A DNA stretch of 64,000 nt from an uncultured Blautia sp. (GTDB taxonomy: Bacteria > Bacillota > Clostridia > Lachnospirales > Lachnospiraceae). A model generated the notes under the pieces. That model ran no database searches. It saw only the letters and a program-made list of their open reading frames with translations, and was not told the DNA's origin. Positions 62,240 through 64,000 of this stretch are shown here, piece by piece. How positions within the stretch are numbered: the first letter of the stretch is position 1; every line of letters begins with the position of its first letter. Both the position numbers and the translations under genes were made by a program. The DNA lies in contig CAKRMK010000013.1 in assembly GCA_934364795.1 (NCBI GenBank), forward strand, positions 15,601 through 79,600. The letters are read 5' to 3'.

Positions 62240-63586
62240 ATGGCACTGAATGGTATTCAGATTTTTAAATTAACACCAAAGAAAAACTGTAAGGAATGTG
62301 GATGCCCGACATGTATGGCTTTCTCCATGAAAGTTGCACAGGGCGCTTTAAAGATTGAGCAGTGTCCACATATGTCTGAGGAAGCGTTAGCATCTCTTTC
62401 CGAGGCAACTGCTCCGCCAATGAAGACAATCAAGATCGGTACTGGCGATGAGGAGCTTACCCTTGGTGGTGAGACAGTTCTTTTCAGACATGAGAAGACC
62501 TTTGTAAACAAGACAAGATATGCAGTAGAGCTTTGCACATGCATGGATGACGCTACTGTAGATGCGAAGCTGGCTGAGATCCCGAAGGTTGATTACGACC
62601 GTATCGGTGAGAGAATGTACGCAGAGATCGTTTACGTAAACTGCGATACAGAGGCAACAGCTGACAAATATGTAGCTCTTGTACAGAAAGCAGCTGCTCT
62701 TGGACGTACCCTTATCCTGGGATGTTCTGATCCGGAGATCGCAAAAGTAGCCCTTGAGGTTTGCAAGGACAGCAAACCGGTATTAAACGGAGCAAATGCT
62801 TCTAACTATGAGGCTATGAATGCAGTTGCAACAGCAGCTGGTGTTGTACTTGGTGTATCTGGCAAAGATCTTAATGAGTTATATGATACTACAGCAGCAA
62901 TTGAGAAGCTTGGAAACAAGAATCTGGTACTTGATGTAACAGGCGCTGACATCAAAGAAACCTTCGGCAATGCCGTACAGGTACGTCGTGCAGCTCTGAA
63001 GGATCAGGACAGAACCTTTGGATATCCATCTATCGTTAACCTGGCAAAGATCGCTGGCGGTGATTATCATCTTCAGGCAGGTCTGGCAGCTATGTTTACA
63101 ATGAAATATGGTTCCATCGTTGTTATGGAGCGTATGACATATGCAGAGGCACTTCCGTTATATGGTCTGCGTCAGAACGTATTTACTGACCCGCAGAAGC
63201 CAATGCGTGTAGAACCAGGTATCTACCCGATGAATGGTGGAGATGAGAATTCTCTTGTTGTTACAACTGTTGACTTCGCTCTTACATACTTCCTTGTATC
63301 CGGTGAGCTGGAGCGTTCCGGTGTTCCGCTTAATCTTGTTATCAACGATGCCGGCGGTTTATCCGTACTGACATCCTGGGCAGCAGGAAAATTCTCCGGA
63401 AACAGTATTTCTACATTCTTCAAAGAAAAAGTAGAGCCAAATGTTAAGAGCAGACGTCTGGTAATCCCAGGCAAGGTTGCAGTCCTGAAGGGTGATCTGG
63501 AAGCTAAACTTCCGGGCTGGGAAATCATCGTTGGACCAAGAGAAGCTGTACAGCTTGTGAAGTTCTTAAAGGATCTTGAAGGCTGA
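62240..63586 (+). CDS. acsC: Corrinoid iron-sulfur protein, large subunit
   Basis: The 448-residue gamma subunit. The N-terminal [4Fe-4S] domain has Cys17, Cys20, Cys25 and Cys42 (CKECGCPTC then C); the extra Cys22 is normal variation. A TIM barrel and a C-terminal cobalamin-binding domain (VIPGKVAVLKGDLEAKLPGWEIIVGP) follow. It carries the methyl group as methylcobamide. AGGAGGG precedes the ATG; acsE follows after 76 bp. Confidence 0.96.
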   Translation: MALNGIQIFKLTPKKNCKECGCPTCMAFSMKVAQGALKIEQCPHMSEEALASLSEATAPPMKTIKIGTGDEELTLGGETVLFRHEKTFVNKTRYAVELCTCMDDATVDAKLAEIPKVDYDRIGERMYAEIVYVNCDTEATADKYVALVQKAAALGRTLILGCSDPEIAKVALEVCKDSKPVLNGANASNYEAMNAVATAAGVVLGVSGKDLNELYDTTAAIEKLGNKNLVLDVTGADIKETFGNAVQVRRAALKDQDRTFGYPSIVNLAKIAGGDYHLQAGLAAMFTMKYGSIVVMERMTYAEALPLYGLRQNVFTDPQKPMRVEPGIYPMNGGDENSLVVTTVDFALTYFLVSGELERSGVPLNLVINDAGGLSVLTSWAAGKFSGNSISTFFKEKVEPNVKSRRLVIPGKVAVLKGDLEAKLPGWEIIVGPREAVQLVKFLKDLEG

Positions 63587-63614
63587 TTTAAGCCTTCAGG
63601 ATACTAAAAGGGTA

Positions 63615-63632
63615 TGCCGCTTATGAGCGGCA
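63615..63632 (+). promoter_or_regulatory. Intercistronic hairpin acsC-acsE
   Basis: TGCCGCT-TATG-AGCGGCA is a perfect 7-bp stem without a T-run, 31 bases before acsE; probably an mRNA-processing or stability element. Confidence 0.55.
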
Positions 63633-63662
63633 CCACTATAAATGTAAAGGAGAACATTTGAC

Positions 63663-64000
63663 ATGGCAAAATTTGTTACAATTGGAGAGAGACTTTCAAC
63701 AACAGCACCATCTGTAAATAAAGCATTTACAGAGAGAGATCCTGAGCCGATCTTAAAGAGAGCAAAACAGCAGCTTGATGCTGGTGCTGTTTATCTTGAT
63801 GTAAACATCGGACCAGCTGAGAATGATGGAGAAGACCTGATGAAATGGGCTGTTAAGCTTCTTCAGGAGAACTTTGACAACGTTCCGCTGTCTCTGGATA
63901 CATCCAACAAAAAAGCAATTGAGGCTGGTATTTCCGTATACAACCGTTCCAAAGGAAAACCAATCGTAAACTCTGCTGATGCAGCTGGAAGAATTGAGAA
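63663..64000 (+). CDS. acsE: Methyltetrahydrofolate:corrinoid iron-sulfur protein methyltransferase, N-terminal part
   Basis: AcsE moves the methyl group from methyl-THF to the corrinoid protein. The first 112 residues are visible; the gene runs off the window. The start MAKFVTIGERLSTTAPSV, AGAVYLDVNIGPAENDGEDLMKW and the pterin-site stretch LSLDTSNKKAIEAG, then PIVNSADA match the pterin-binding (methyltransferase) family. AAAGGAG is upstream. Confidence 0.93.
   Translation, partial: MAKFVTIGERLSTTAPSVNKAFTERDPEPILKRAKQQLDAGAVYLDVNIGPAENDGEDLMKWAVKLLQENFDNVPLSLDTSNKKAIEAGISVYNRSKGKPIVNSADAAGRIE

Overview
The window looks like chromosome from an acetogenic Lachnospiraceae bacterium, most likely Blautia or a close relative. 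This is inferred from content and composition, not from a database match. It is AT-rich, with strong AGGAGG ribosome binding sites and typical TTGACA/TATAAT promoters. Biosynthesis is under T-box control, sporulation-type genes (SpoIID, a SleB-like hydrolase) are present, and a Wood-Ljungdahl carbonyl-branch cluster runs off the right edge. No insertion sequence with a transposase, no prophage and no CRISPR array was seen.

Layout. 1-7.3 kb: end of dapL, a cupin, an M18 peptidase / HAD phosphatase / M20 amidohydrolase operon, an AEC transporter and a tyrosine phosphatase. 7.3-12.6 kb: branched-chain amino acid genes (ilvN, ilvC, a divergent LysR regulator, leuC, leuD) and a DUF2442 protein. 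12.6-15.8 kb: a gene-poor accessory stretch with tRNA-Pro(GGG), a 28-residue membrane peptide, gene debris and an unknown membrane protein. 15.8-19.6 kb: three exported proteins, two of them downstream of a cyclic-di-GMP riboswitch. 19.6-28.5 kb: a leucine T-box with leuA, a SleB-like hydrolase, thrC, 6S RNA, galM, spoIID and a YihY-family protein. 28.5-36 kb: a phenylalanine T-box with pheST, a histidine phosphatase, and a two-gene proton-channel/OmpA pair that resembles ZorA-ZorB. 36-51 kb: MATE and ZIP transporters and a housekeeping run (map, rplS, lepB, rbgA, rnhB, yraN-like, pgeF, prs, DUF512, der, plsY, gpsA, aldo/keto reductase). 51-64 kb: nickel handling (His-rich CooJ-like protein, CooT, two CooC), metF, CODH (acsA), two tandem acetyl-CoA synthase genes (acsB), acsD, acsC and the start of acsE.

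How the genes work together. The right-hand 13 kb forms one functional unit. MetF makes methyl-THF, AcsE moves the methyl group to the corrinoid protein AcsCD, AcsA reduces CO2 to CO, and AcsB joins methyl, CO and CoA. CooC, CooT and the His-rich protein would supply nickel to the AcsA and AcsB clusters. Three TTTGGTAAA repeats, a promoter and a small terminated leader ORF precede this unit.

The signals most worth following are: (1) tandem, divergent acsB copies with gene-conversion-like patches; (2) a multi-hairpin repeat family of about 140 bp, present three times and each time directly after the U-tract of a rho-independent terminator; (3) a ZorAB-like motor pair without Zorya effectors; (4) the c-di-GMP-controlled surface module with a coupled 19-codon upstream ORF; (5) tandem duplications of gene 3' ends (ilvC and the beta-lactamase-like gene); and (6) two nested palindromes of 142-146 bp between convergent genes.
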